A stretch of DNA of 57,867 nt from positions 1-57,867 of the forward strand of contig CAZKRU010000019.1 in NCBI GenBank assembly GCA_964555235.1. The letters run 5' to 3'. The position numbers and the translations under genes were made by a program. Source of the DNA: CAZKRU01 sp964555235. GTDB taxonomy: Bacteria > Verrucomicrobiota > Verrucomicrobiia > Methylacidiphilales > CAMAQI01. This document shows positions 50,510 to 57,867 of the stretch, one piece after another; the stretch's first letter is position 1; every line of letters starts with the position of its first letter. The notes under the pieces were generated by a model that was not told where the DNA came from, did not search any database, and worked only from the letters and a program-made list of their open reading frames with translations.

Positions 50510-51328
50510 ATGCCCGAGTTTCGATGGATCTCCGAAGTCCTGCCGCGCATCGATCGAATTGGGCGCTATCCGATCCGTCCCCAGCAAGGAGAACTCGATT
50601 ACATGGATCCGACCCATGCCGTGCATCTCTTCGAATATCGAGGCGAAATTCACTTCCCCACCCGAAAAATCATCATCGAACCCGGAGACCTCCTCATCAC
50701 TCCCGCTCAGACAAAAACGAATACTTTCATAAAAACTTCAAGCCACCATCGATGCGTTCATTTCTGGCCTCAACCTCGATCCAAGCGTCCATTCGTTCAT
50801 CTCCCCCTTCACATGAAACTCGGAGCCACCGCTTCGCTCGCGGGGCAAAAGCTGGCATGGATCGAACATCTCTGGCGATTATCCTGGGGGAAATTAAAGA
50901 CAAACCAAGCGGCGCAATTTGCCGCCTCCGCTGCGCTTCAGGAATTACTTCTCTGGCTGGCCACGATTCGACATACCGATTCCGGCCCCGCAAAGCCGAC
51001 CCGAATCACTCAAGCATTACTCCATTGCCATCGTGCTTTGGAAGAACGACTCACCGAGCCCCTCACCGTCGAACTCCTCGCCCACGAAACCGGACTCAAC
51101 CCCGACTACCTGAGCCGCGGATTTCAAAAGCACTACGGCATCCCAATCCTCCGCGCACTCCTCCTGCGACGCATCGATCTAGCCCGTCACTATCTCATCG
51201 TCTCACAAATGCGCATCAAAGAAATCGCCGGACTCGTCGGAATGCCAGACGCCCACTATTTCAACAAACGATTTCGAGAACTCATGGGCCAAAGCCCCAC
51301 CCATTACCGCCTCACCATGCGACCCTGA
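50510..51328 (+). CDS. AraC-family transcriptional regulator
   Basis: The 272-residue protein from the ATG 50510 (an upstream in-frame start would overlap the GH38 gene). The N-terminal cupin-like sensor spans residues 1-160 (HLFEYRGEIHFPTRKIIIEP is its strand pair). The C-terminal double helix-turn-helix covers 175-272, with LTVELLAHETGLNPDYLSRG and the family signature ending IAGLVGMPDAHYFNKRFREL. It diverges from the GH38 gene, so the likely ligand is a mannose-type sugar or oligosaccharide and the target the divergent promoter; that is inference. Confidence 0.9.
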   Translation: MPEFRWISEVLPRIDRIGRYPIRPQQGELDYMDPTHAVHLFEYRGEIHFPTRKIIIEPGDLLITPAQTKTNTFIKTSSHHRCVHFWPQPRSKRPFVHLPLHMKLGATASLAGQKLAWIEHLWRLSWGKLKTNQAAQFAASAALQELLLWLATIRHTDSGPAKPTRITQALLHCHRALEERLTEPLTVELLAHETGLNPDYLSRGFQKHYGIPILRALLLRRIDLARHYLIVSQMRIKEIAGLVGMPDAHYFNKRFRELMGQSPTHYRLTMRP

Positions 51329-51369
51329 TGGAGTGATTGCGCTTTTAAGAAAGACTGCTACGGTCCCGC

Positions 51370-53199
51370 ATGCCTTTGATCCAGCTTTCCGGAGTAACGC
51401 TCCGATTCAGTGCCTCGCCACTTTTGGATACCGTCGATTTTCAAGTCGATCCAGGCGAACGAGTCTGTCTCGTCGGACGCAACGGAGCGGGAAAAACGAG
51501 CCTGATGCGAATCCTCACCGGCGAGGAAGCCCCCAATGGCGGCGAGGTCATTCGTCCTCCCGGGACGATCATTACCCGACTCACTCAAGAAATTCCCGAC
51601 GGGGTCAAAGGATCCGTTTTCGATGTGATCCATGCTGGGCTTCGCCCGGATCGTCATGAAGAGGAATGGGAAAGCGACATCGCGATTGATACCTTGATCG
51701 ACGAAATGCGTCTCCCACGCGATCAAGCCTTTGAAGCGCTCTCCGGAGGATTAAAACGGCGCGCCTTGCTTGCACGAGCTCTGATTGGAAAACCGGAACT
51801 CCTGCTTCTTGATGAACCGACCAATCATCTCGATCTCGAATCCATCCTCTGGCTTGAACAGTTTTTGCTCGAACATCGCCCCACGCTCTTTTTCGTCACT
51901 CACGATCGAGCTTTCCTTCGAAAACTAGCGACTCGTATCGTCGAACTGGATCGAGGAAAGCTTCGAAGCTGGGCCTGTGATTATGACACCTTTTTAGAGC
52001 GCCGCGCCTCGGTCTTGGAAGCCGAAGAGAAACAATGGGCTGCCTTTGACAAAAAACTCGCCCAAGAAGAAGCGTGGTTGCGACAGGGAGTCAAAGCGCG
52101 AAGAACCCGAAACGAAGGCCGCGTCCGGGAACTCCTTAAACTTCGTGAAGAACGGAGCGAACGTCGGAGCCGCGAAGGAACCGCCAAGATGGGGATCCAA
52201 GCCGGAGCTCAATCGGGTCAGAAGGTGATTGAAGTCAAGGACGTGACCTTTGGTTACAACGAAACCCCGATTTTCCGCAATTTCTCAACGACGATTTGGC
52301 GCGGCGATAAAATCGGAATCATCGGACCCAATGGAGGTGGAAAAACAACACTCTTGAAAGTCCTCTTGGGGAAATTGGAACCCGAGTCCGGCTCCGTCAA
52401 ACTGGGAACCAACTTACAAGTCGTTTATCTGGATCAGTTGCGAGGCCAGATCGACGACGAAAAAACCGTCGCACAAAATGTCGCCGGCGCTGCCGAAACC
52501 GTAACCTTTCAAGGCCGCCCTCGCCATATTCACAGCTACCTCCAGGATTTTCTTTTCCGAGCGGACCGCATCCGAATGCCCGCCAAGCGTCTCTCCGGAG
52601 GAGAGCGCAATCGACTTCTGCTTGCCCGTCTCTTTCTTCAACCCGCCAACGTCCTCGTCATGGATGAACCGACGAATGATCTCGATGCCGAAACACTGGA
52701 GCTCCTCGAAGAGATCCTTGTGGAATTCACCGGAACGCTCCTTCTCGTCTCCCATGACCGCGCCTTTCTGGATAACGTCGTCACCGGAACGCTTGTCTTT
52801 GAAGGCGATGGACAGGTGATTGATTACATCGGCGGCTACGAAGATTGGTTGAAACAACGCGAGAAGCGAATGGCCCAACCGCCTTCCCCAGCAATCGAAG
52901 CCCCCGAGCCCACGCCGAAGGGAAAAAGCGAGAAGCCCCGTAAGTTTTTAAACCGCGAACGCCGCGAACTTGAAGAACTTCCTGGACAAATCGAAGAATG
53001 GGAAGCCGAACAAAAAGCAATTTCCGAAAAACTCTGGGACCCTGAACTTTACAAAAAAGACCCCAACGCACTCGTCGAACTCGAAGCAAAACTCGAAGCG
53101 CTGAAAGTCACCACCACCGAAGCCTACGCCCGCTGGGAAGTTCTGGAAGCACTCCGCAAAAGCTTTGACGATCAAACCGTCAGCGAAACCGTCGCTTAA
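51370..53199 (+). CDS. ABC-F family ATPase (Uup-like)
   Basis: The 609-residue protein carries two ABC domains without membrane spans. Walker A1 is GRNGAGKTS (near 38) and Walker A2 is GPNGGGKTT (near 320). Signatures are LSGGLKRRALLARALIG and LSGGERNRLLLARLFLQ, and Walker B motifs are LLLLDEPTNHLDLES and VLVMDEPTNDLDAET. A coiled-coil linker (about 195-270) and a C-terminal charged coiled coil (about 545-600) match the Uup branch. These proteins act on the ribosome or on DNA precise excision. It starts 41 nt after the AraC gene. Confidence 0.92.
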   Translation: MPLIQLSGVTLRFSASPLLDTVDFQVDPGERVCLVGRNGAGKTSLMRILTGEEAPNGGEVIRPPGTIITRLTQEIPDGVKGSVFDVIHAGLRPDRHEEEWESDIAIDTLIDEMRLPRDQAFEALSGGLKRRALLARALIGKPELLLLDEPTNHLDLESILWLEQFLLEHRPTLFFVTHDRAFLRKLATRIVELDRGKLRSWACDYDTFLERRASVLEAEEKQWAAFDKKLAQEEAWLRQGVKARRTRNEGRVRELLKLREERSERRSREGTAKMGIQAGAQSGQKVIEVKDVTFGYNETPIFRNFSTTIWRGDKIGIIGPNGGGKTTLLKVLLGKLEPESGSVKLGTNLQVVYLDQLRGQIDDEKTVAQNVAGAAETVTFQGRPRHIHSYLQDFLFRADRIRMPAKRLSGGERNRLLLARLFLQPANVLVMDEPTNDLDAETLELLEEILVEFTGTLLLVSHDRAFLDNVVTGTLVFEGDGQVIDYIGGYEDWLKQREKRMAQPPSPAIEAPEPTPKGKSEKPRKFLNRERRELEELPGQIEEWEAEQKAISEKLWDPELYKKDPNALVELEAKLEALKVTTTEAYARWEVLEALRKSFDDQTVSETVA

Positions 53200-53208
53200 T
53201 TTTTACTT

Positions 53209-53234
53209 GGTAGGGACCGATCGATGATCGGTCC
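53209..53234. repeat. GGTAGGG-family half element after the ABC-F gene
   Basis: GGTAGGGACCGATCGATGAT followed by CGGTCC; the ACCGATC/GATCGGT arms form a hairpin. It lies 10 nt after the ABC-F gene stop, and could serve as a terminator for that gene and for the facing lipoprotein gene. Confidence 0.65.
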
Positions 53235-53251
53235 GTTCTTAAAACTTTGAA

Positions 53252-53674
53252 TCATTTTTCTTGCGGCATCCCAGCACAAGAACGATTCATTAAAATAAGC
53301 GTGTCATCGTAAATTCTAAATTTCCACGAAGTGAGTTTTCCAACAATCCCGATCGACTCGAGAATCGAAGTCTCTTCAAATGAAACCGAAATCGCGGGTT
53401 CAATCCAATCCTTCCGTGGAGTCGTGCGATCGAAGACGAATTTCACCTTCTTTAATTCAGGTCGCAATCGCGCCTGTTCAAAAATCCACTCAATCACTAA
53501 CCCTGGATTGACCTCTCGAAAATCTTTCTTGGGAAGTTTAATATCTCCAAGTAATTTTCCTATCGCAATCTCTTCGGGTGTGTTGCCATCCCGGACCGTT
53601 ACACAAGACGTTAGAAATACAGAAAGAAGAGCAAAAATAAAACAGCCGCCTCTCATGGCAGCAAGATTTTTCAT
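53252..53674 (-). CDS. Small lipoprotein with STN-like domain
   Basis: The 140-residue protein from the ATG 53674 has a signal peptide ending VFLTSC, a lipobox with the Cys at about 25. The mature region contains VNPGLVIEWIFEQARLRPEL and SVSFEETSILESIGIVGKLT, then FRIYDDTLILMN. This is the beta-alpha-beta fold typical of secretin/TonB short N-terminal domains, which form contacts in secretion and TonB receptors. Length and lone position suggest an accessory pilotin-like or adaptor role; unknown. The upstream in-frame ATG adds 5 residues. Confidence 0.7.
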   Translation of the reverse strand: MKNLAAMRGGCFIFALLSVFLTSCVTVRDGNTPEEIAIGKLLGDIKLPKKDFREVNPGLVIEWIFEQARLRPELKKVKFVFDRTTPRKDWIEPAISVSFEETSILESIGIVGKLTSWKFRIYDDTLILMNRSCAGMPQEK

Positions 53675-53741
53675 TCGGATTACTGTCATTCTTCGCTTCT
53701 ATTAACTCGTTCGCATTCGCTCAGCAAGATTCAAATCGTTT

Positions 53742-53996
53742 GGTAGGGATCCCCCCAATCCTTAGCGATCCCCGTGGATTTACATCTCGGGGTGAAAAGG
53801 CTGGGAATTCATTTTAACCGCAACGCCCAGCCCGCATCGCTACGCGAAGCGTTGCGGGCGGGACTCCAAGGCTCGAAGTTTTGCGGTCTTTGCGTCGTCG
53901 TGGTTAAACAGGATTTAGTTATTCGCTAATGATTGGGGGATCCCTCTCCGAGGTGTCCGTTCCAAAACCCGGACCGCTCTGAGATCGGTCCCTACC
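53742..53996. repeat. Composite GGTAGGG element with an inner insertion
   Basis: Left end GGTAGGGATCCCCCCAATC; right part GATTGGGGGATCCCTCTCC then GGACCGCTCTGAGATCGGTC and CCTACC. Left CCCCCCAATC and right GATTGGGGG are reverse complements across the intervening 180 nt, which holds the GCCCGCA-family hairpin copy 2. It is best read as one element interrupted by another. Confidence 0.6.
53832..53880. repeat. GCCCGCA-family hairpin copy 2
   Basis: GCCCGCATCGCT-ACGCGA-AGCGTTGCGGGC forms a hairpin of about 12 bp with one mismatch. It is followed by GGACTCCAAGGCTCGAAG, matching the ACTCCAAGAGCTCGAAG that follows copy 1 at 14464-14480. Confidence 0.75.
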
Positions 53997-54063
53997 AAAG
54001 AAATTCCTTCCGGATTTTTCGGATGGTTTTCCGTGGTTAAAAATGGCTTCCAGCTTCCGCCAA

Positions 54064-55914
54064 TTAAACGCCTTCCATCTTCGACCAGATCTTACGCCCC
54101 TTAAACACAATGCCATTCAGCTTCTGTGCCACCGCAGGAGCATGCGCTTCCTGGACATCGACCAAAGTTTGCTTCGGGAATAGCCGAATCGCCCCGACAC
54201 ATTCTTTCGGAAGCTTCGTCGTCCCGAGAATCACCCCGAGCACATCACCGGTCTGGACTTCGTGCGTCGTACCAACACCGATGACCACGCGCGCCATCCC
54301 CGGTTCACGAGGGGCACTCTCTTCACTGCGTTGGGGACGTTTGGAACGATCTTGAAATTCCGGACGATCACGAGGCACCGGAGGTCGATCTCTCCGATCC
54401 GTCGGTCCTGCCGGACGATCCCTGCGTTCTGGAGCTCCCGGAGGACGGTCTCTTCGGACATTGGGACCCGCACCCAACGGACTCTCACGACGATCCGGAC
54501 GTGCCGTAAATTCTCGACGTTCTCCCCGATCCCGAGGAGGCCCACTTCGGTCAGGACGACCGCCTCGATCCGGACGCGATTCACGCTCACGAGGAGGTTC
54601 CACCGCAGTGGCCGCCGGACGCGGCTTATCGGCATTCAATAAATGAATTAAAGCCGAAGCGATATCCGTCGGCGCATGTCCCTGATCGAGCAATCGTTCG
54701 ATCACTTCGTCATGACGCTGGTACTCACCTTTTTCAAGGGTTTCACGTAGCGATTCAAAAAAGAGACTGCTTCGCTTGTCCTCCACCTCGCTGGCAGACG
54801 GAACGCGTTCCCGACGAATCGCCGCTTTGGTAAAACGAATGATCGCCTGAAGCTTGTAAATTTCGCGACCCGCCACAAACGTAATTGCACGACCACTGCG
54901 GCCCGCGCGGCCCGTTCGTCCAATCCGGTGAATATAATCCTCGCCGTCGTGCGGGAGATCATAATTAAAGACCACCTCAATATCGTCGACATCTAATCCC
55001 CGCGCCGCAACATCCGTCGCCACTAAAAATTCAATTCCCCGCTTGCGAAACTTGGCAATGACCTTCTCCCGCAATCCTTGAGTCATATCCCCATGCATTT
55101 TGTCCGCCGCATAGCCGCGAGCCGTCAGATGGTCCGTCAGATCATCGACCATCATCTTCGTTGCACAAAAAATAATCCCGAACTTAATATCCTGAAGATC
55201 AATGATCCGGCAAAGCGCATCGATCTTGAAACGGCGATCCACTTCGTAATAAGACTGATCAATATCCGGAACCGTGAGGGCTTGATCCGAGATCTGAACA
55301 TTCACCGGATTTCGCGTGAAGGTTTTGATCAATTCCTGAATCGGACGAGGAAGCGTTGCCGAGAAAAAGACCGTCTGTCGCTCCGTCGGCACTTGTTTGA
55401 GAATCGTCTGGATATCCTCCAAAAAGCCCATGTCGAGCATCCGATCGGCTTCATCGAGAACAACCATTTTCAACTGACTTAAATTCAGTGACTTCCGCTC
55501 CAAGTGATCCATCACACGGCCCGGAGTCCCCACAATGATCTGAGCCCCTTGCTGAAGCCCACGGAATTGACGTTCGTACGATTGCCCTCCGTAAATCGGA
55601 AGCTCCCGCACCCCTGTCTTGAAGATTGCCAGTCGAGCCACTTCCTCCGCCACCTGAACCGCGAGCTCACGAGTCGGACAGAGAATCAAGACCTGGGGCG
55701 CCTTCAAGGAAGCATTCACTTTTTCAATGGCAGGAATCGCAAAAGCCGCCGTTTTACCGGAACCCGTCTGAGATTGGCCAACGACATCGGCCCCCTGAAG
55801 AAGAACTGGAATCGCTTCAGATTGAATCGGCGAAGCCTCCTCAAATCCGATCTTATCGATCGCTTTTAAAATTTCCGGCGAGAGGCCGAGTTCCGTAAAT
55901 CGTTTTTTCTGCAT
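54064..55914 (-). CDS. DEAD-box RNA helicase (DeaD/CsdA-like)
   Basis: The 616-residue protein has the Q motif (FTELGLSPEILKAI ... SPIQSEAIP), motif I SQTGSGKT (about 48-55), motif II VLDEADRMLDMG, SAT in VFFSATLPRP, and motif VI HRIGRTGRAGR near 335. Residues about 430-530 are an Arg/Pro/Asp-rich low-complexity tail (RRDRPPGAPERRDRP type), and the end (about 545-616) is a DbpA-type RNA-binding domain (GTTHEVQTGDVLGVIL, then VDVQEAHAPAVAQKLNG). It remodels RNA in cold or ribosome assembly. The Arg/Asp repeat tail is unusually long. Confidence 0.93.
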   Translation of the reverse strand: MQKKRFTELGLSPEILKAIDKIGFEEASPIQSEAIPVLLQGADVVGQSQTGSGKTAAFAIPAIEKVNASLKAPQVLILCPTRELAVQVAEEVARLAIFKTGVRELPIYGGQSYERQFRGLQQGAQIIVGTPGRVMDHLERKSLNLSQLKMVVLDEADRMLDMGFLEDIQTILKQVPTERQTVFFSATLPRPIQELIKTFTRNPVNVQISDQALTVPDIDQSYYEVDRRFKIDALCRIIDLQDIKFGIIFCATKMMVDDLTDHLTARGYAADKMHGDMTQGLREKVIAKFRKRGIEFLVATDVAARGLDVDDIEVVFNYDLPHDGEDYIHRIGRTGRAGRSGRAITFVAGREIYKLQAIIRFTKAAIRRERVPSASEVEDKRSSLFFESLRETLEKGEYQRHDEVIERLLDQGHAPTDIASALIHLLNADKPRPAATAVEPPRERESRPDRGGRPDRSGPPRDRGERREFTARPDRRESPLGAGPNVRRDRPPGAPERRDRPAGPTDRRDRPPVPRDRPEFQDRSKRPQRSEESAPREPGMARVVIGVGTTHEVQTGDVLGVILGTTKLPKECVGAIRLFPKQTLVDVQEAHAPAVAQKLNGIVFKGRKIWSKMEGV

Positions 55915-55978
55915 CCAGTGTTGTAGCGCGGGAAATGAGAATAGCGATCAAAAGTTTATTTACCCAAAAGAGGGAGTT

Positions 55979-56087
55979 CTCACACAAAGGCACGAAGCCA
56001 CAAAGGAAATCTATTTTGAGTTGAGAAAATGATCAAAACTGCTCCGTTCCGAACAAAAACTTCGTGAGCTTTGTGACTTTGTGTGAG
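55979..56087. repeat. Long-armed inverted repeat F, second copy of family C
   Basis: Left arm CTCACACAAAGGCACGAAGC (55979-) and right arm ending TTTGTGACTTTGTGTGAG (56060-56087) pair with a few mismatches. Nearly the same outer arms occur at 3949-4040. It lies just after the yebC stop on the minus strand. Confidence 0.8.
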
Positions 56088-56120
56088 GCAATCCGTTTTC
56101 AACCCCTTACAATCTGCGTC

Positions 56121-56852
56121 CTACTTTAGCGCTGCCCAGACACGATGAACATCATCATGATCATCTAACGACTGAAGAAACTCACCCACCTCCGCCCGCT
56201 GTTCATCGGTCAACGTCGGATGCGATTTCGCCAAATAGCCGATCTCACTCGTGACCACCATCCATCCATTTTTGGAAAGCCACTGGGAGACCGCGTGTAC
56301 TGCCGTGCGATCACACGTAAACCGCGCCCCGCCCGAACCGTCAGGAATATCGTCATTCTGAGCGTGAGTCAGCACCTCCACCTCGTTGGCTCCGGCTTCA
56401 ATCGCTGCCGCCTCAATATCGGCTGCCGGATCCGGTTGATGCGCTTCCACCAAACCGACATGGTCAAAAAGAAATTTATTACTTCCGCCGGCACCGAGCT
56501 GACCTTTTTTGAAAAGAACGCGAATTTCGGGTGCGGTGCGGTTATTATTATCCGTCATCACTTCCACAATCACCGGAACCTTGTGCGGGGCATACCCTTC
56601 AAACGCGACATGCTCAAACGTCATCTTCTCGTCGCCCGTCCCCGAACCCTTCTTCACCGCCCGCTCAATATTCTCCCGGGGAACACTCTCCTTGCGGGCT
56701 TTTTCCATCGCCGCACTCAACCGCGCATTCGTATCCGGATCCGCCCCGCCATGCTTGGCCGAGATCATAATTTCACGGAGTAATTTCCCCGTAGCCTGTG
56801 ACTTTCGCAGTGAAGCGACATTCCTTTTCGCGAGCAACCATTGACGTCCCAT
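56121..56852 (-). CDS. yebC: YebC/TACO1-family transcription/translation factor
   Basis: The 243-residue protein from the ATG 56852, MGRQWLLAKRNVASLRKSQA, the family beginning (extra upstream in-frame codons are not conserved). Family blocks are GGADPDTNARLSAAMEKARK, VPRENIERAVKKGSG, FEGYAPHKVPVIVEVMTDN and GGSNKFLFDHVGL. YebC-type proteins were described as DNA-binding regulators and more recently as ribosome-associated factors that help at poly-proline or difficult stretches. The first block differs a little from the common MAGHSKW type, being the MGRxW subgroup. It stands alone upstream of the helicase gene, with inverted repeat F between them. Confidence 0.93.
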   Translation of the reverse strand: MGRQWLLAKRNVASLRKSQATGKLLREIMISAKHGGADPDTNARLSAAMEKARKESVPRENIERAVKKGSGTGDEKMTFEHVAFEGYAPHKVPVIVEVMTDNNNRTAPEIRVLFKKGQLGAGGSNKFLFDHVGLVEAHQPDPAADIEAAAIEAGANEVEVLTHAQNDDIPDGSGGARFTCDRTAVHAVSQWLSKNGWMVVTSEIGYLAKSHPTLTDEQRAEVGEFLQSLDDHDDVHRVWAALK

Positions 56853-56966
56853 AACCAGAGATATACCGAGCTCCCAAGAAATCGGCGAGAAGAAAAATAA
56901 CAAACAACCAGAGAGACTACACTTTTGATCTGTCCCGTCAGGGGGGTCAGGTCAAGGGCACTTTAA

Positions 56967-57867
56967 CTAATTTTCTTGAATTCGCTCAAAGCCTTTGAGG
57001 TCCGTTGCGAGATTCTTGGATTGGTCATATTCCAGATTTCGGGTTTTATCGGGATTAAGATAATAAGCGAAATGGAGGAACTCTCCATAGATTTTTCCGT
57101 ACATGGCCTCAGTCACTTCCCCCTGCTTGTTCAAAATACTTCGGACTCGAAATACATACACCCGATCCCGATCTTCGTCCGTTTTGACCCATCCTGGCTG
57201 ATAGCCATTTTCGGGCGCAAGCCTCGGAGAACGTAAAAGACTGCCCTGCCTACTTGGGGGCGCTTTCACGATTTGAATACCATCTCCCTTGTTTGAAAAA
57301 GCGATATTGAGCGTATTGGTTTTAGAATCCGTCAAGAAGCGGAAATCGGCAATACCTCCTTTCCCATAAGGAGAAACCCAATCCCCAACCATCAGGTCAT
57401 AACCGATAAATTGATCCTTCACTGGCACCGCGATATCCACAACTCTTGCATACATCGGCACCGGTTTTACAATTTTCTTAAGCACTACTTCGAGTGTTGG
57501 ATTCCATGGAAGCCACCTACCATTTTCCCTATTTTTTGAATAAAACTGCAAATCTGTTGTTTTATAGTAGCCGCTTTGTTTAGCTCCATAACAATACATT
57601 TGCTGCGTTTTTCCAGAAACCGTAATTTTACCATTTGCATCCGTAAAACCATGTGCCCAATTGATTAACGTACCACCTGTTGATTCATTGATGCCATAAA
57701 ACGAAGCACCAGCAATAGCATTGGCTACTGGATTGCCATCCTCATCGGTAACGCGCAACGTCACCATCGCCTCAGGCACGTCATATGCAGAAAGCACTAA
57801 TGGGAAAAGACAATTTGAGACCTCTGCAAAAGTGGTGAAGTGGCGTGAAAAATGCTTGAGGAAGAGA
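56967..57867 (-). CDS. Exported protein with N-terminal Ig-like (carboxypeptidase regulatory-like) domain, 5' end cut
   Basis: The minus-strand frame stays open to the right edge of the window, so the start is not seen. The visible N-terminus has a hydrophobic stretch (CLFPLVLSAYDVPEA) that may be part of a signal peptide. Next is a carboxypeptidase-regulatory-type beta domain (VTLRVTDEDGNPVANAIAGA, ... GFTDANGKITVSGKTQQ), then a roughly 150-residue domain of unknown family (YDLMVGDWVSPYGKGGIADF, then DRDRVYVFRVRSILNKQGEV). Moderately AT-rich. It could be a surface or periplasmic protein; I recognise no specific family for the C-terminal part. Confidence 0.7.
   Translation of the reverse strand, partial: LFLKHFSRHFTTFAEVSNCLFPLVLSAYDVPEAMVTLRVTDEDGNPVANAIAGASFYGINESTGGTLINWAHGFTDANGKITVSGKTQQMYCYGAKQSGYYKTTDLQFYSKNRENGRWLPWNPTLEVVLKKIVKPVPMYARVVDIAVPVKDQFIGYDLMVGDWVSPYGKGGIADFRFLTDSKTNTLNIAFSNKGDGIQIVKAPPSRQGSLLRSPRLAPENGYQPGWVKTDEDRDRVYVFRVRSILNKQGEVTEAMYGKIYGEFLHFAYYLNPDKTRNLEYDQSKNLATDLKGFERIQEN

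Larger units (their letters stand above)
53690..54063. other. Gene-free interval filled by nested repeats
   Basis: No coding frame is supported. From left to right: a GGTAGGG start (53742), GCCCGCA-family hairpin copy 2 (53832-53862), a TTGCGGTCTTTGCGTCGTCG word run (53881-53900), and a GATTGGGGGATCCCTCTCCG segment leading to a double hairpin that ends CCCTACC (53996). Confidence 0.75.

Noticed and set aside
50438..50653. Extra N-terminal 72 codons for GH38
   Set aside because: No similarity to GH38 N-termini and it would overlap the divergent regulator start. The internal ATG fits the family.
3949..56087. CRISPR array hypothesis for the word-repeat runs
   Set aside because: Words are 8-10 nt, imperfect and inverted in pairs, with no constant-length unique spacers and no cas genes.

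Overview
The window looks like a chromosomal contig from a Verrucomicrobiota-like bacterium (PVC group). This is inferred from an ExbB/ExbD/DUF4159 operon, a PEP-CTERM protein, a fused SecDF, sialic-free glycan enzymes (GH38 and an agarase-like clan GH-A hydrolase), and abundant palindromic intergenic repeats. No rRNA or other decisive marker is present, so the assignment is moderate. Most genes are core housekeeping genes; accessory DNA is confined to a few short islands.

Layout. 1-169: 5' end of nuoH on the minus strand, cut by the window edge. 442-7647: FecR-domain protein, VOC protein, rpsB-tsf, TPR protein, tlyA with an overlapping DUF2786 gene, a small membrane protein, a complete integron gene cassette with its attC site (6334-6912), and nadD. 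7657-14304: the gspE-gspF pair, a DUF2071 protein, a PEP-CTERM protein, rpmG and a GT4 glycosyltransferase. 14581-20948: pfkA, ftsK coupled to a LolD-like ATPase, VOC, CHAP-like amidase and dinB. 20949-22152: decayed island (gene remnant, AT-rich membrane protein, truncated GIY-YIG protein) next to tRNA-Gly(TCC). 22230-29632: anchored clan GH-A hydrolase, orphan OppC-type permease, HDOD protein, SthA-type transhydrogenase and glgA. 29764-33754: OmpA-like protein, RelB/YafQ-type toxin-antitoxin pair, CheV, Pro/Ala-rich protein and thioredoxin. 33800-40392: tgt-yajC-secDF, accD and mutL. 40393-46669 (minus): seven-gene operon for an energised envelope system (TPR protein, ExbB, two ExbD, DUF4159/TonB-like protein, FG-GAP protein, SH3 protein). 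46860-47948: tRNA-His, a class II tRNA fragment, and an orphan Rhs-type toxin C-terminus with a lipoprotein. 47993-51328: GH38 alpha-mannosidase diverging from an AraC regulator. 51370-57867: ABC-F ATPase, small lipoprotein, DEAD-box helicase, YebC and a partial Ig-like-domain exported protein.

The most striking non-coding content is structural. (1) A dispersed family bounded by GGTAGGG/CCCTACC forms compact hairpins just after stop codons. (2) Six long-armed inverted repeats are each built from 8-10 nt near-repeated words, and three of them lie between convergent genes. (3) A pair of GCCCGCA...TGCGGGC elements occurs in two places. (4) A textbook attC site shows that a lone integron cassette has been inserted, although no integrase is present here.

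The likeliest candidate for a poorly described system is the ExbBD2-DUF4159-FG-GAP operon. The integron cassette and the repeat families are the clearest unexpected signals. All calls come from reading the sequence; no database search was run.
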